Shown: piece by piece, positions 24,918 through 38,600 of the stretch | How the letters are laid out: each line of letters begins with the position of its first letter | Numbering within the stretch: the first letter of the stretch is position 1 | From: Azolla pinnata | Lineage: Eukaryota > Streptophyta > Polypodiopsida > Salviniales > Salviniaceae | Length of the DNA: 41,193 bases | Reading direction: 5' to 3' | NCBI GenBank assembly: GCA_037176905.1 | Contig: JBBBWG010031020.1 | Coordinates: 1-41,193 of the forward strand | Notes under the pieces: generated by a model | Database searches by the model: none | What the model saw: only the letters and a program-made list of their open reading frames with translations | Told to the model about the DNA's origin: nothing | Program-made: the position numbers and the translations under genes

Positions 24918-25924
24918 AGGAACTTCGAATCGGTTCACCCCTCCAAGTTAAGTCCAACTCAATAGTTTATCTTCATAAAAGTTAGTAGTGATGCTGGTTG
25001 CATGTGGTCATTGATTGTTTGTGGATGATCTTAAGAGGCAGCATTGTACATTTTACAGCCTTTTTGTAAAATTAGTCCCTGTTCAAGGAGTCACCTGTGT
25101 GCATAGATTTGGAGCTGGATACATGGGATGGGAAAGATTTGGCTTTGCAAATGAGACCAAAGAATACAAAGGAGCATGACTTTCAATTTGGGTAGAAGCT
25201 TCGAAATTTCATAGACCAATACATTTTTCTCTCCCAAGTACTGCACCCAAAGTGCACTGATGTAAGTAACAATGCAACAACAGTATATGCAAAAAATAGT
25301 AATATGCCTGTGGTTGATTATTGCATGATGTGAGTGAAGAGTGGGACAAATCAAGAACATTATTTACAGACTTTTATGATGTGCGGGGGACACGAATCAT
25401 CCCTTTCCTCAACTGTTTATTGAAAATTTCTTGAGTTGTTTGTTGCAAATTCGTTGGCGTATCTACATTGATAGTGGTAAAAGAGTTCTTTTGATTGGCC
25501 CTTTTTTTTTTCTGATCCTGCTTTTTGTGCTCTCTGTCTTAATCTTTAAGTACTGCTTCTGTTAGTAATTACCGACTATAAATCTTCTCTCTCCTTCTTG
25601 CACCTTATTTGATTTTCCCTTCATCCAACATAGTGCTAGCTTCGCCTTGAATAAAATCTTGGTTCAGCATCTAGCGGTTGCCGTGGGCCCTGGCCCTTGC
25701 ACGAGCTCGTCGAGGAGTCCCAAGAATTCGTCAATGGATATGCCGATCGGAAGTGCATGATGTGATTCGAGAGGAAAGACTCTAGGGATCTTTTTTTTCC
25801 GAAGCGATTTCCAAACCAGGTCAAGGGTACGATATATATCAATCATCATTGTTGTTGTTGTCTGTCTATCTGTCAGTCAGTCAGCCACCGGAAGAGTCGT
25901 TGAACAATTCTCTTCTGCATTCCT

Positions 25925-26002
25925 GTTTGTGTTCCTACTACAACATTCATGTGTTTGTGTTCCTACTACAACATTCATGTGTTTGTGTTCCTACTACAAC
26001 AC
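25925..26002. repeat. 28-bp tandem repeat, nearly 3 copies
   Basis: Units start at 25925, 25953 and 25981, each beginning GTTTGTGTTCCTACTACAAC. The third is truncated after the AACA. The copies are nearly identical, suggesting recent expansion. Confidence 0.9.
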
Positions 26003-26156
26003 TGTGCATGTCACCAAAGGGCACTTCCACAGTGCCCCCCCATGTCTCTTAGAATTGTACTGGAGACTAAAGTACTTGTACAAGAAAGCCCAAAAAACCA
26101 AAAGAAAAGGATCCCAAGAGAAAGCAGAAAAAAAAACAAACAGCCCAAAAGAGAAG

Positions 26157-26224
26157 AACAGGGGAAGGAGAAACAGGGGAGCAAGAAACAGGGGAAGGAG
26201 AAACAGGGGAGCAAGAACAGGGGA
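26157..26224. repeat. 30-bp purine-rich tandem repeat, just over 2 copies
   Basis: A unit of GGGGAAGGAGAAACAGGGGA plus GCAAGAAACA starts at 26161 and 26191, with a partial third copy. All purine on one strand apart from C in ACA/GCA. It lies in the leader or promoter of the poly(A) polymerase gene. Confidence 0.85.
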
Positions 26225-26267
26225 GAATCAGAGCCCTTGCATTCCCTCTTCTGCTTCCTTTCTCACC

Positions 26268-26308
26268 TCTGCTTCTGCTTCTGCTTCTGCTTCTGCTTCT
26301 GCTTCTGT
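26268..26308. repeat. (CTGCTT)n hexanucleotide tract
   Basis: About six to seven perfect CTGCTT units ending immediately before the telo-box motif at 26311. Pyrimidine-rich leaders of this kind are common in plant 5' UTRs. Confidence 0.85.
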
Positions 26309-26310
26309 CA

Positions 26311-26318
26311 AAACCCTA
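26311..26318 (+). promoter_or_regulatory. Telo-box-like motif upstream of poly(A) polymerase
   Basis: AAACCCTA followed by G, directly after the CTGCTT tract and 226 bases before the start codon. The motif is typical of housekeeping-gene promoters in plants; function here is inferred. Confidence 0.45.
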
Positions 26319-26544
26319 GACCACGTTTGCGTTCTCTCCTTCCGCTGCACCCACACAAAACTCCCTCCAGGTCCGGGAACCGTTTGGCCCTCCCTCACAA
26401 TCTTCCTCCTCTCTCTTCGACCCCCACCAATCCGACCAGCTCACTCCCTACGCTTCCATCTCACTTGCTGTTCATCTGGAATTCTACTGTCGTGAAGCGC
26501 TTCTGGTGCGTGCCTTCTTCAGGTTGCGCGCCAGCGCCCCACAC

Positions 26545-30224
<3,680 letters not shown>

Positions 30225-32487
30225 GTTTCCTCTTTGTGATTGGAATCCAATCCCCATGGTTCTGGTCAAATTTTATTTGTGTCCTTTTTGGCTTCTTGTC
30301 CATGAAATCCACAGTGAGGCGTCATGCACTTGGACTGATGCAGAAAACGGTATTGGCAATGGGATTGTAATGGGCAGGTGAGCTTGAACAATATTGTGTA
30401 ATTAGTTCTAGAGTAATTTTTTGTAATGTAATGCAGCCGAGGGCATTTTGATTTCCTGCAGGCTGTAGATGGGAACTGCACTTCAACCAAGGTGGCCATG
30501 TGTCATTTGCACCTCTCAGGTATTTCTGGGCATTTGAGCTCAGCCAAAGCTCTGAGAAATACAGTAAGTGTTCACATGTTTTGCCCTGCTCTTCTTTGGA
30601 AAGATGTGTGTTCTGCGAATTTTTGTGCAGATACATGCAAAATATTATTGGCACCCACCAGCTAGCAAGCCGTGGTTTAAAATTTGGAAGCAGTTAACTG
30701 TTAACTCTTTTTCTTTTTTAATATTCGTGTCTTGACATGCCATTCACACGAGGAAGTGAGCCATTCTATCAATCAGTTAAGGATTGCCTCTCCAATAATA
30801 TTCACTTGGAAGGGGATTTATTGATAGGATCAGGAGCCAGGAGGTGAGGATGTAGAATGCTTTTTTTGTTCTTGGCATCTGGAACTGTTATGCTTATGAT
30901 GAGCTATGTAGAAAGCCACCTGGACAATTTTGACTAAATTGGTCTTACCAAGGCTGGCCATATCAATGTATGCCACAACGTTTGTAATATAAGCTTGTGA
31001 TGTTTGGGTATCATGTTCTCAAATCTGTTAAATCTTTTTGGTGATGCTTATGCTTTTGATGTGTGGTCTGGAAGAAAAAGCAGTTTGCTTATTTTGTTGC
31101 TATTCAGGTCACCTTACTGTTGTGGCGTGGGAGGTTTTTGAGATGCTCTAGTCGACATCCTGAGAAAAATAGTGTCAAAATTGTTGAGATGTGTTTAAAA
31201 CCCAGGTCCGATTCTGTAAATAAAACCCAGAATGACAGCACATTTATGGCGTATCAATGTTCTGTATTTGCATAATTTTGAGCATTGCACCAATACCGAT
31301 ATTTGGTCTCTGTCTACCATCAAGGAAAAGCCGAAGTGGACAGAAAGGATCCTGTAAGCATTAACAAGTTGCCTGTACACATATACATCTGACAAATCGA
31401 GGGCAAATGTATTGACAGCAAGAATAGTAATTAAAATAAAAAAAAAACTTCTTCATCACGGCCATAACATGGTTCCTATTGTCAGATTCCCCTCTGTGGT
31501 GCAAGGAACATCTTGCATCGGTAGTTTTGTTGCTTCTCCTGAACTCTCTTTTGCAAACCCATTCATCCATTCATACATCCATACGTCCATAAACTAGAAA
31601 TGGAACGAACTACAACAGGGCATGGAAGACCTTGTAATTGCACGAGCACATCCCATCTATGGCATTACAGATTATGAATCTCTCTTCAATCAGCAAGAGA
31701 AATATGCCACAATCAAAATCTGATAGATAGCAACAGAAGTGGGTTTTTCTTTTTTCTATTTCTTTCCTGCTTTTTGCTTTTTGTGTTTTTTTTTTCTTGT
31801 TTCTTCTTGGGAGGCTGAGCTGACTGAGACAATGCTTTGGAAGCGTGTGATCAGGAAAATATGTTCCAAGCACCCATGATTAAGATCGAGGTCACCACTG
31901 GATTTTGCTTCCTAACATTTTCAAGTGTTTATTTTAGCTCATATGTATGAAAAGCTTTTGGATTGATAGTTTTTTTTGGGTTTTTTTTTTTTTTTTTTGC
32001 GTCTAGCAGGGTAATCTGTTCTGTGCAGTCTGTTTGGAAACATACATACAGACATGTATATATTTAGTTCATAAGTATGACAAGCTTTTACCTCTTGCAT
32101 GGAGGGTAATCTGCTGTGCAGTCTGTTTGGATACATATATATATTTGTATGTATACCTAAAACTATGGACTACAAAACAGAGACTTTGAAGAGCAGCAGG
32201 TACCCCCAAAACAGTGCTCTGCTTATTTTGGTTAGCATCATACCTCAATCAAGACAGCCCAAAACTGCACCTTACAAAGAATCTCTCTTTGAGTTACTAT
32301 CATTACATGTATTCATTCCCTATGTCTTCTTGCTGTCTTGTCTCCTTCACTTCTTTTCCTTTTTCTCCTTCTTCTAGTTCTTTATTTGCACATTTTTTCC
32401 TCCCCTGCTTTTCCATAACTGTGCAGCCAGTCAGGAGCTTCTGTGCCTGTGGATCACACTGTTTTGACGTGTTACACCGACCCAAGA
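30225..32487. other. Intergenic region, poly(A) polymerase to MATE
   Basis: About 2.3 kb. The first 350 bases may still hold one or two 3' exons of the poly(A) polymerase (strong GTAAGT donor at 30564, AG acceptors at 30315 and 30462). The rest is AT-rich, with a T-run at about 31981-31999, a near-repeat of ACATACATA/GTATGACAAGCTTTT-like sequence around 31935-32145, and no gene that I recognise. Confidence 0.5.
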
Positions 32488-35400
32488 ATGAGATTCAGTG
32501 ATGAAGCTCATCCTGATATTCGAGGAGACTTAGAAGAAGAACAAAAACAACAACAACAACAGAGTGTGAGAAATCACAAGAACGTCAGTACCAGCGGTGC
32601 TATCACCGAGCAACTGCTCACCTTGCTCACAAGGAGTGGACCTAATGCTGCCATTGTTAACCCTGGAACTATCACCGAGCAGGGAGGCAATGCTGGATTG
32701 TGCTGCATGGCAGCCCTAGTGAGCTGGAAGGAGATGAAGGCTGTGGCGTCGCTCGCGGGGCCGCTGATAATGGGGAACCTCCTCAGCTTCCTGTTGCAGC
32801 TGGTCTCCCTCGCGTTTGTCGGGCATTGCGGCGAGACCGAGCTCTCAGGGGCGGCCATAGCCAACTCCTTCGCAGTAGTGACAGGATTCAGCGTAGTGGT
32901 AGGGATCTTTGTGAGAAGAAGCATCATTGATGGGTGTGTGTGTGTGTGTGCATGTGCTTATGCAAAAGGTACCGACTGATGCAAATCATTGGTGGGGGAA
33001 TGATGGCAGATAGGGATGTGCTACGCACTGGAGACGTTGTGCGGGCAAGCATACGGGGCGGGGCAGTACGAGAAGCTCGGGATCTTTCTGCAGCGAGCGA
33101 TCTTCGTGCTGAACCTCATATCGATACCTCTGGCTTTGCTGTGGGCCAATCTGGAGGCTATACTGTTGATTCTTGGCCAAGAAAGCCAGATATCAAGCAA
33201 AGCAGGGGCATATGCCAGGTGCCTCATTCCCACGCTGTTGGCATTGTCGACAAGCCAGCCCTTGGCCAAGTTCCTCCAGTCGCAGGGCGTGGTTTCCCCG
33301 CTCTTCGTTGTCTACATGTCCACCTTGATGCTTCATGTGCCCCTCTGCTGGCTCATGGTCTTCCACTCCGGCATGGGTTACCTCGGAGCCGCCATCGCCA
33401 ACTCCATCTCCTACTGGTTCAACGTCTTCGCCATTGCGCTCTACGTTGTTCGCTCCCGCAGGTTCGAGAAGACGTGAGCTCCCCTCTCCTGGAGAGCGCT
33501 CGATGACTTGAAAGGCTTCTTCGAGCTAGCCATCCCATCGGCCGCGATGATATGGTACGCTATCTTATCACTTCTGCTTATATGCATAATATGTGAATCT
33601 GGTGAAAGCATGTGAAAGATGAGAACATAGATAGCTTGGCCACGGACCTAGCTGCTTAGCTTCCAAAAAGACTGGCTGATTTGCCTTATGAGATCAAATT
33701 TGATATAAAGATTCTATGAAGACAAACTACCAGGTTGATATGGTGCAACCTGTTTAGATACTCAAACTTGCTTACATGCATCTTCTTGAAAATATGCTGG
33801 ATAGCTACCCTTATATTTGAAGTTGCTAGTGAAATGGCTCATTGGCTTGAGTTAATGCTCCCATTCCTGGGCTTTCAACCATTCATAATAATACACGAGT
33901 TTGGAGCATGCACAGATTCTGTATGTGAGACTAGATTCGGCATAGTACAACTAGTCGTCGTGAGCTCTACTCACTTTTGTCGAAATATGATGATCGTGCA
34001 GTCTAGAGTGGTGGTCTTACGAGGTCTTGGTCATCCTTTCGGGGTTACTAAGCGATCCTGAGCTCCAAACCGCAACGATCTCGATATGTTAATGCCAACT
34101 TTCTGCTCAGCATTGCATTATCCATCACCTTTGCGAGGTTAACAAGAGCTGCGTAGATCATGGCACCAGTCGATAAGCATTTCAACTCTTTTGAACAATG
34201 CTATTCATGCCCCCTTTTTTTTTGCTTGTTCCATTATGCAGCGTGAATACAGAGTCTTTGATCTATACGATACCGATCGGGTTCGCAGGCGCTGTTAGGT
34301 GAGATTACGGGGTGTTGACAATCCCTCGGGGAATATTCCCCCTAGTTGGAAAATTTCGACTGTGATTATAACGAAAATATCCTACTGCTTTTTGTGCAAA
34401 TGGACTCGAATAAGTACAAGTTCTTTATGCAGTCTCAGCTGTGCAGCGTACATACTAACAGTTTGAAAAGCATTTTAGTAAACTTAGGGTTGTATTATTG
34501 TCAAGAAAACGGAGCTCAGTAATTTTTCCAAAATCTACTGAACCAGCTGTGGAGTATGAATATTGTTTTTTTTAGTGTTTCTGTTAGGGGTAGTTTTTTT
34601 TTTTCTGGTATGTGTCAGCTGGAAATAAATGCTGAAGAACAACATACATACTCGATCATAGTATAAAATGCTTCAATGACAAGAGAAGGTATTCTGTCAA
34701 TAATTTGTTGTACATATGTGGGGAAAATGATCATTATGTTCCAGCACAAGAGTCTCTAATGAGCTAGGAGCAGGTAACCCGCAACAGGCCCGAGTGGTAC
34801 TGAATGCCTCGATCGTGCTAACTTCGATCTCAGCCTTGCTGATTGCATGCTTGCTGATCCTAGTCCGGAATGTGTGGGGCCTAGTGTACAGTGATGAGGC
34901 ACAGGTCATAAACTCTGTGAAGGGGATGGTCCCTTTCCTCGCGCTCTCAACCGCACTCGACAGAATGCAAGCTGTCCTCTCAGGTATATTATGATCCTGT
35001 CATATAATCTTAGTTAGTTTAGCTAGATCAAACTCCATTAGACCCACCACCTTTGATACTAATACCCGGGGGAAGAGCCTGCAAAAGAAAAAGTTTGAGT
35101 TTGAACATTTCAGAGCTGTGTGACCCTTAAATAAATCAGAGAAGAAAAAGTTTCTATCAATGAGGTTATCTTCTTCAAGGATGTGGTAGCCGTGTGATAG
35201 AAGGAAATGTTGAGAAGTCTCCAGGGATTAGATTATCTTCAAGAGTCTTGTTGGTATGATTGGTTCAACATCTATAATTTATTTTATGTTCAATGTTCAC
35301 AGGCCCCTAGTCTGAAATCATAAAGCTCCGATTTTCTTATTGCCACCACCAGAGTTTATCAACAGCCATATGGTGGACATTGAGACAATTTCATTGATAT

Positions 35401-36135
35401 ATACTTTCAGTTCCTAATCTCATCTGTCTGATGACTATATGCTAGAAAATATTCTTGCTTTTTTTTTTATGTACTATTAATACAAAACTGTGTCTTGTTT
35501 TTTGTTTTTTAAATAGTGGGGTATGGTCGTTTCTTATATCTGTTGAATTTGATCCGTTAGGTGTTGCCAGAGGTGCTGGGTGGCAGAAATCTGGAGCCCT
35601 CATTAACTTGGGCTCATTCTATGTTGTTGGCTTCCCTGTTGGATGTGTTCTAGCGTTTGTATTCCACTTTCAAGGGAAGGTATGATATGGTGTCCATGGC
35701 AGCCATCCACTGAACAATGATTCTGATTGAGCACAAGAAAGTCATTTTGGATGCATTCAATTTTATGATAAAATAACATACGGCTCTGAAAACCCATTTG
35801 CCTGATTGAGTCTTGCAATTTCTGGAATTTGAATGCTCATCAGCTGCGCACTGATTCTCGGCATGCTTGGTTCTTGCTGAATTAATACCATAGGGGCTCT
35901 GGCTCGGATTGATCCTCGGCGTGTTCGTGCAATGCATTTGCTTCATCATAATCACTCATTTCACCGACTGGAAACGAGAGGTAATGAAATCGGCTGGCAA
36001 CATTCGGCTCCAAATGATTTCTTCTCTGTTGATTCTTATTGCATTGTATTGATACTGCCGAAATAGGCGGAGAAAGCTGCGGTGCGTATGGGCTCGCCAT
36101 ATAAATCAGCGACTGAGCCCCTTCTTATCACTTAG
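32488..36135 (+). pseudogene. MATE (DETOXIFICATION) transporter gene, probably disabled
   Basis: MATE carriers are 12-helix membrane antiporters that export organic cations, flavonoids or citrate. Nine exons: 32488-32898, 33010-33554, 34002-34088, 34242-34298, 34745-34983, 35561-35679, 35894-35980 and 36067-36135 (the second covers two typical exons' worth). They total 1614 bases with all phases consistent. Seen: [130 protein letters not shown], and a cytosolic tail ending EPLLIT. Two defects: an in-frame TGA at 33475-33477, just where the family has a conserved aromatic/polar residue (after RRFEKT), and no usable GT after ATATG at 34088; the nearest GT, one base earlier, throws the frame off and gives a stop. 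The rest of the frame is well preserved, so the loss is recent, is one allele, or reflects sequence errors. The N-terminus (to about residue 80) is Gln-rich and variable. Confidence 0.75.
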
Positions 36136-37726
36136 TAGTGGGAATTTTATTTCGGAGACATGGAAGTAAAAGATGCTTTGCAAGAATGGCTATACCATCC
36201 GAGCTGGCGACAAGGGCCCGATGGTGAAGTGTTCGTTCTCTAAACCAACGATTGTTTGTGTTATTTTATCCAATTGGATTCGAGTTTTTTACCAAGGGAT
36301 GAGCGATGACCGAATCTCCATATCTTATAAACTGCCGAACAAAGAGCGACTATAATATCGAGCTTTTCGTAGGACTCTTTGGGGCTTGCTTTCAAGAGCT
36401 TGCAAATTATGTTATGTTCTTCGAATCTGGAGCAGAAGATCTGTGTGATTTGGACAAATTTTGGATAACAAAAAACCAAATTGTCTTTCAGTGTCGATGC
36501 GCTAGCAATTCGGAGATGACGTGATGGGGGGAAAGGCTGCCCATTGCTTCCGCATAAAAGCACAGATCAAGACAAATATTCTGATCGATTAAAATGTTCA
36601 CGACATGAATGAAAGGAGGCAATAGAACGCTTCAAACTGTAGCATCTACTAAAGTAAGACTACCGAAATCGTAATAAGCCGACGACCACATGGATTCAAC
36701 AAATCGACCACGTCGAAACATGGTACATATACACGTCTCATCTGGGACAACTGGTACCAATCCCTAGGCTTGAATTCATCGAAAGCGGGGTCATTATTCT
36801 GATTTCTAGCACCACGGGAACGTGCACATTCTGGAAGAAATAGTTGCTCCAATATTGCACCTCGACGATTAGCTTTCAAAGAAAGGATCAAAGTTTTTAA
36901 TGCAGCAGCTTTATCTTTCTGCCATTCCTTTGTAGCATTCACCTACTCAACTAACGGCGGATGGGTAAGTAGTTTCCTACTCATCTAACCTTGTTAAAAA
37001 TTAGCGAGAAGTCGTTGCCAAATTAATGGCGACCCAATCAGTGCTGCCAACTCTCCTTCCGTGTGATTTGATCGTCGAATCGATGATCATCGCAGCCTTT
37101 CTTCGTCAACAACCAGCGTATATATCCCTTCTCCCATTTCCCCTCTGAGACATTAGTTCCTTGTTCATGATTAGCGGTTCGGATTGGACCCACCACCGAT
37201 CTTTGGAATAAAAGAGAGAGAGACTTGCGTATTATCGCATGTGCCGGAAAGAAAAGCCTGGCTTCGGGGAGCAGCTTCGGGGAGTCCAGCCACTTGTCTT
37301 CATCGATCAATTTTGTCGTTCACAGGACGCGTACGTGTTGGTTGAAGCGTTCGATGCTCCTCGACGAAGAGCATCGCATCTTGTTTTATTTTAGATGCAT
37401 GCGATCGCCGAATTTTCCTGTCCCATAGTAGCATGGTGGGTTCCCATGACCTATCAATCTCATCGGACTTTATCCCATATGCATAGCGAGGAAGGTGTGC
37501 GATCGATTGCACAAAATCGACCGAATCGATGGAATCATGATCTAGGAAGGAAAAAAAGAAAAAAAGCAAAAAAGGAAAGGGGGATGTGGGAACACGATCC
37601 ATTCAGCTAACGGTGATAACGAGGAGCACATGGGCATTGTTAGCACCCCGTAAATAAAACCATAAACGCAATCTGACATAGTGTCGGATACAGCTTCCGT
37701 GGTGGGCTTCTCCCGTATTCCTCCAC

Positions 37727-37731
37727 CTCTT

Positions 37732-37761
<30 letters not shown>
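37727..37761. repeat. (CTT)n microsatellite
   Basis: About eleven CTT units in an uninterrupted run, then TATTAG. Open frames on the - strand through it encode poly-Arg or poly-Lys and are artefacts. Confidence 0.9.
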
Positions 37762-37762
<1 letters not shown>

Positions 37763-37813
37763 TTAGTATCATTAGGTCGACGACGAAGTTCTATGTATTG
37801 TAATGGTTGGCCA

Positions 37814-37867
37814 AGATAAAGCTGATAAAGCTTGGAGTAGCTGCTAGCCAAATCTTGTATCTCATCC
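37814..37867. repeat. Copy 1 of a duplicated segment (about 55 bp)
   Basis: Shares with 38464-38522 the order AGATAAA, GCTGATAAA, GCTTGGAGTAG, CTGCTAGCCA, CTTG, ATCTCATCC. The copies lie in direct orientation 650 bp apart and differ by a few substitutions and 1-3 base insertions. Confidence 0.85.
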
Positions 37868-38463
37868 GTTTTACAGTACCGTAATTTTGATGAGCCGATA
37901 ATTTGATGAGAATCCATGAATAGCTCGATGAAGCGAAGAGCTTAACCAAACCAAAGAGTAGGTCCGTCCGAAGTGTATTCATGTTGCGGCATCGATTCTC
38001 GTAAATTTATTGTTTCGTTCAGTAGGAATAGGTTGGAATTTGATTGAGTCGCAGCGTGGGTTTGATCGATCGACCATTTAGAATTAACCGAATAATCGAT
38101 CGATCAATCTATTTGACAAAGTGATTTTCATCGACAAAAAAGATACGTCGTAGAGGAATTTCGGCGGGGCATCAAAATGAGATGACTTGGAATCTGTTGG
38201 GAAACCTTATGGGTCACTTAAATCCAACAGTGGCAGTTATAATTTCAAGATCGACGTTCGGATCTGTTACGAATCTTCGGGTGGTGGCAGTTTTATTTAA
38301 AGAAATCTGCTGTTACACATGGGTTGATGGCAGCCTTCTAATGTACTGTTGCACAAAGCAAGACTATATAGATAAAAAGGGTCAAGAGACAGTGGCTATA
38401 TATCTTTCTGTCTTATCCTTCACAACTGAGCAAATGAACAGCTGTTCTGCAGCAGTCCTTGGA

Positions 38464-38522
38464 AGATAAAAGCTGATAAAAGCTTGGAGTAGTAGCTGCT
38501 AGCCATAGCTTGCATCTCATCC
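38464..38522. repeat. Copy 2 of the duplicated segment, just upstream of alpha-dioxygenase
   Basis: The second copy ends 78 bases before the alpha-dioxygenase ATG, so it probably lies in its core promoter or 5' UTR. Compared with the first copy it has an extra A in two A-runs and an extra TAG triplet. Confidence 0.85.
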
Positions 38523-38600
38523 AGATTTGGCCCCTTCCTTCCCTGCCTTCGATTTCCGTTCTGCTCATCGCATCGGCGAAACCGGGGGGATCGAAGCAAG

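Larger units (their letters stand above)
24918..26544. other. Intergenic region, TAF2 to poly(A) polymerase
   Basis: About 1.6 kb. The first several hundred bases should be the TAF2 3' UTR and terminator, with no gene seen. From about 25925 onwards there are three repeat tracts in a row and then the pyrimidine-rich leader of the poly(A) polymerase gene. Open frames over 25849-26641 follow the repeats and are not supported as genes. Confidence 0.55.
36136..38600. other. Intergenic region, MATE to alpha-dioxygenase
   Basis: About 2.5 kb without a supported gene. It holds a CTT tract (37727-37761), a duplicated segment of about 55 bp (37814 and 38464), and GATCGATC runs near 38066-38107. A - strand open frame at 36649-36942 has unusually protein-like composition but I recognise no family in it. 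Confidence 0.5.

Noticed and set aside
32443-32487. Upstream extension of the MATE reading frame without an ATG
   Set aside because: The first ATG in this frame is at 32488; the earlier codons have no homology and would need a non-ATG start.
33474-33494. A possible 21-base intron (GTGAG...GGAG) that would remove the TGA in the MATE gene and keep the frame
   Set aside because: It has splice-like ends, but 21 bases is far below the size a plant spliceosome can handle, and removing it would delete residues that the family has at this place.
37300-37917. - strand frames with poly-Arg or poly-Lys
   Set aside because: They are the CTT/GAA microsatellite read in different frames.
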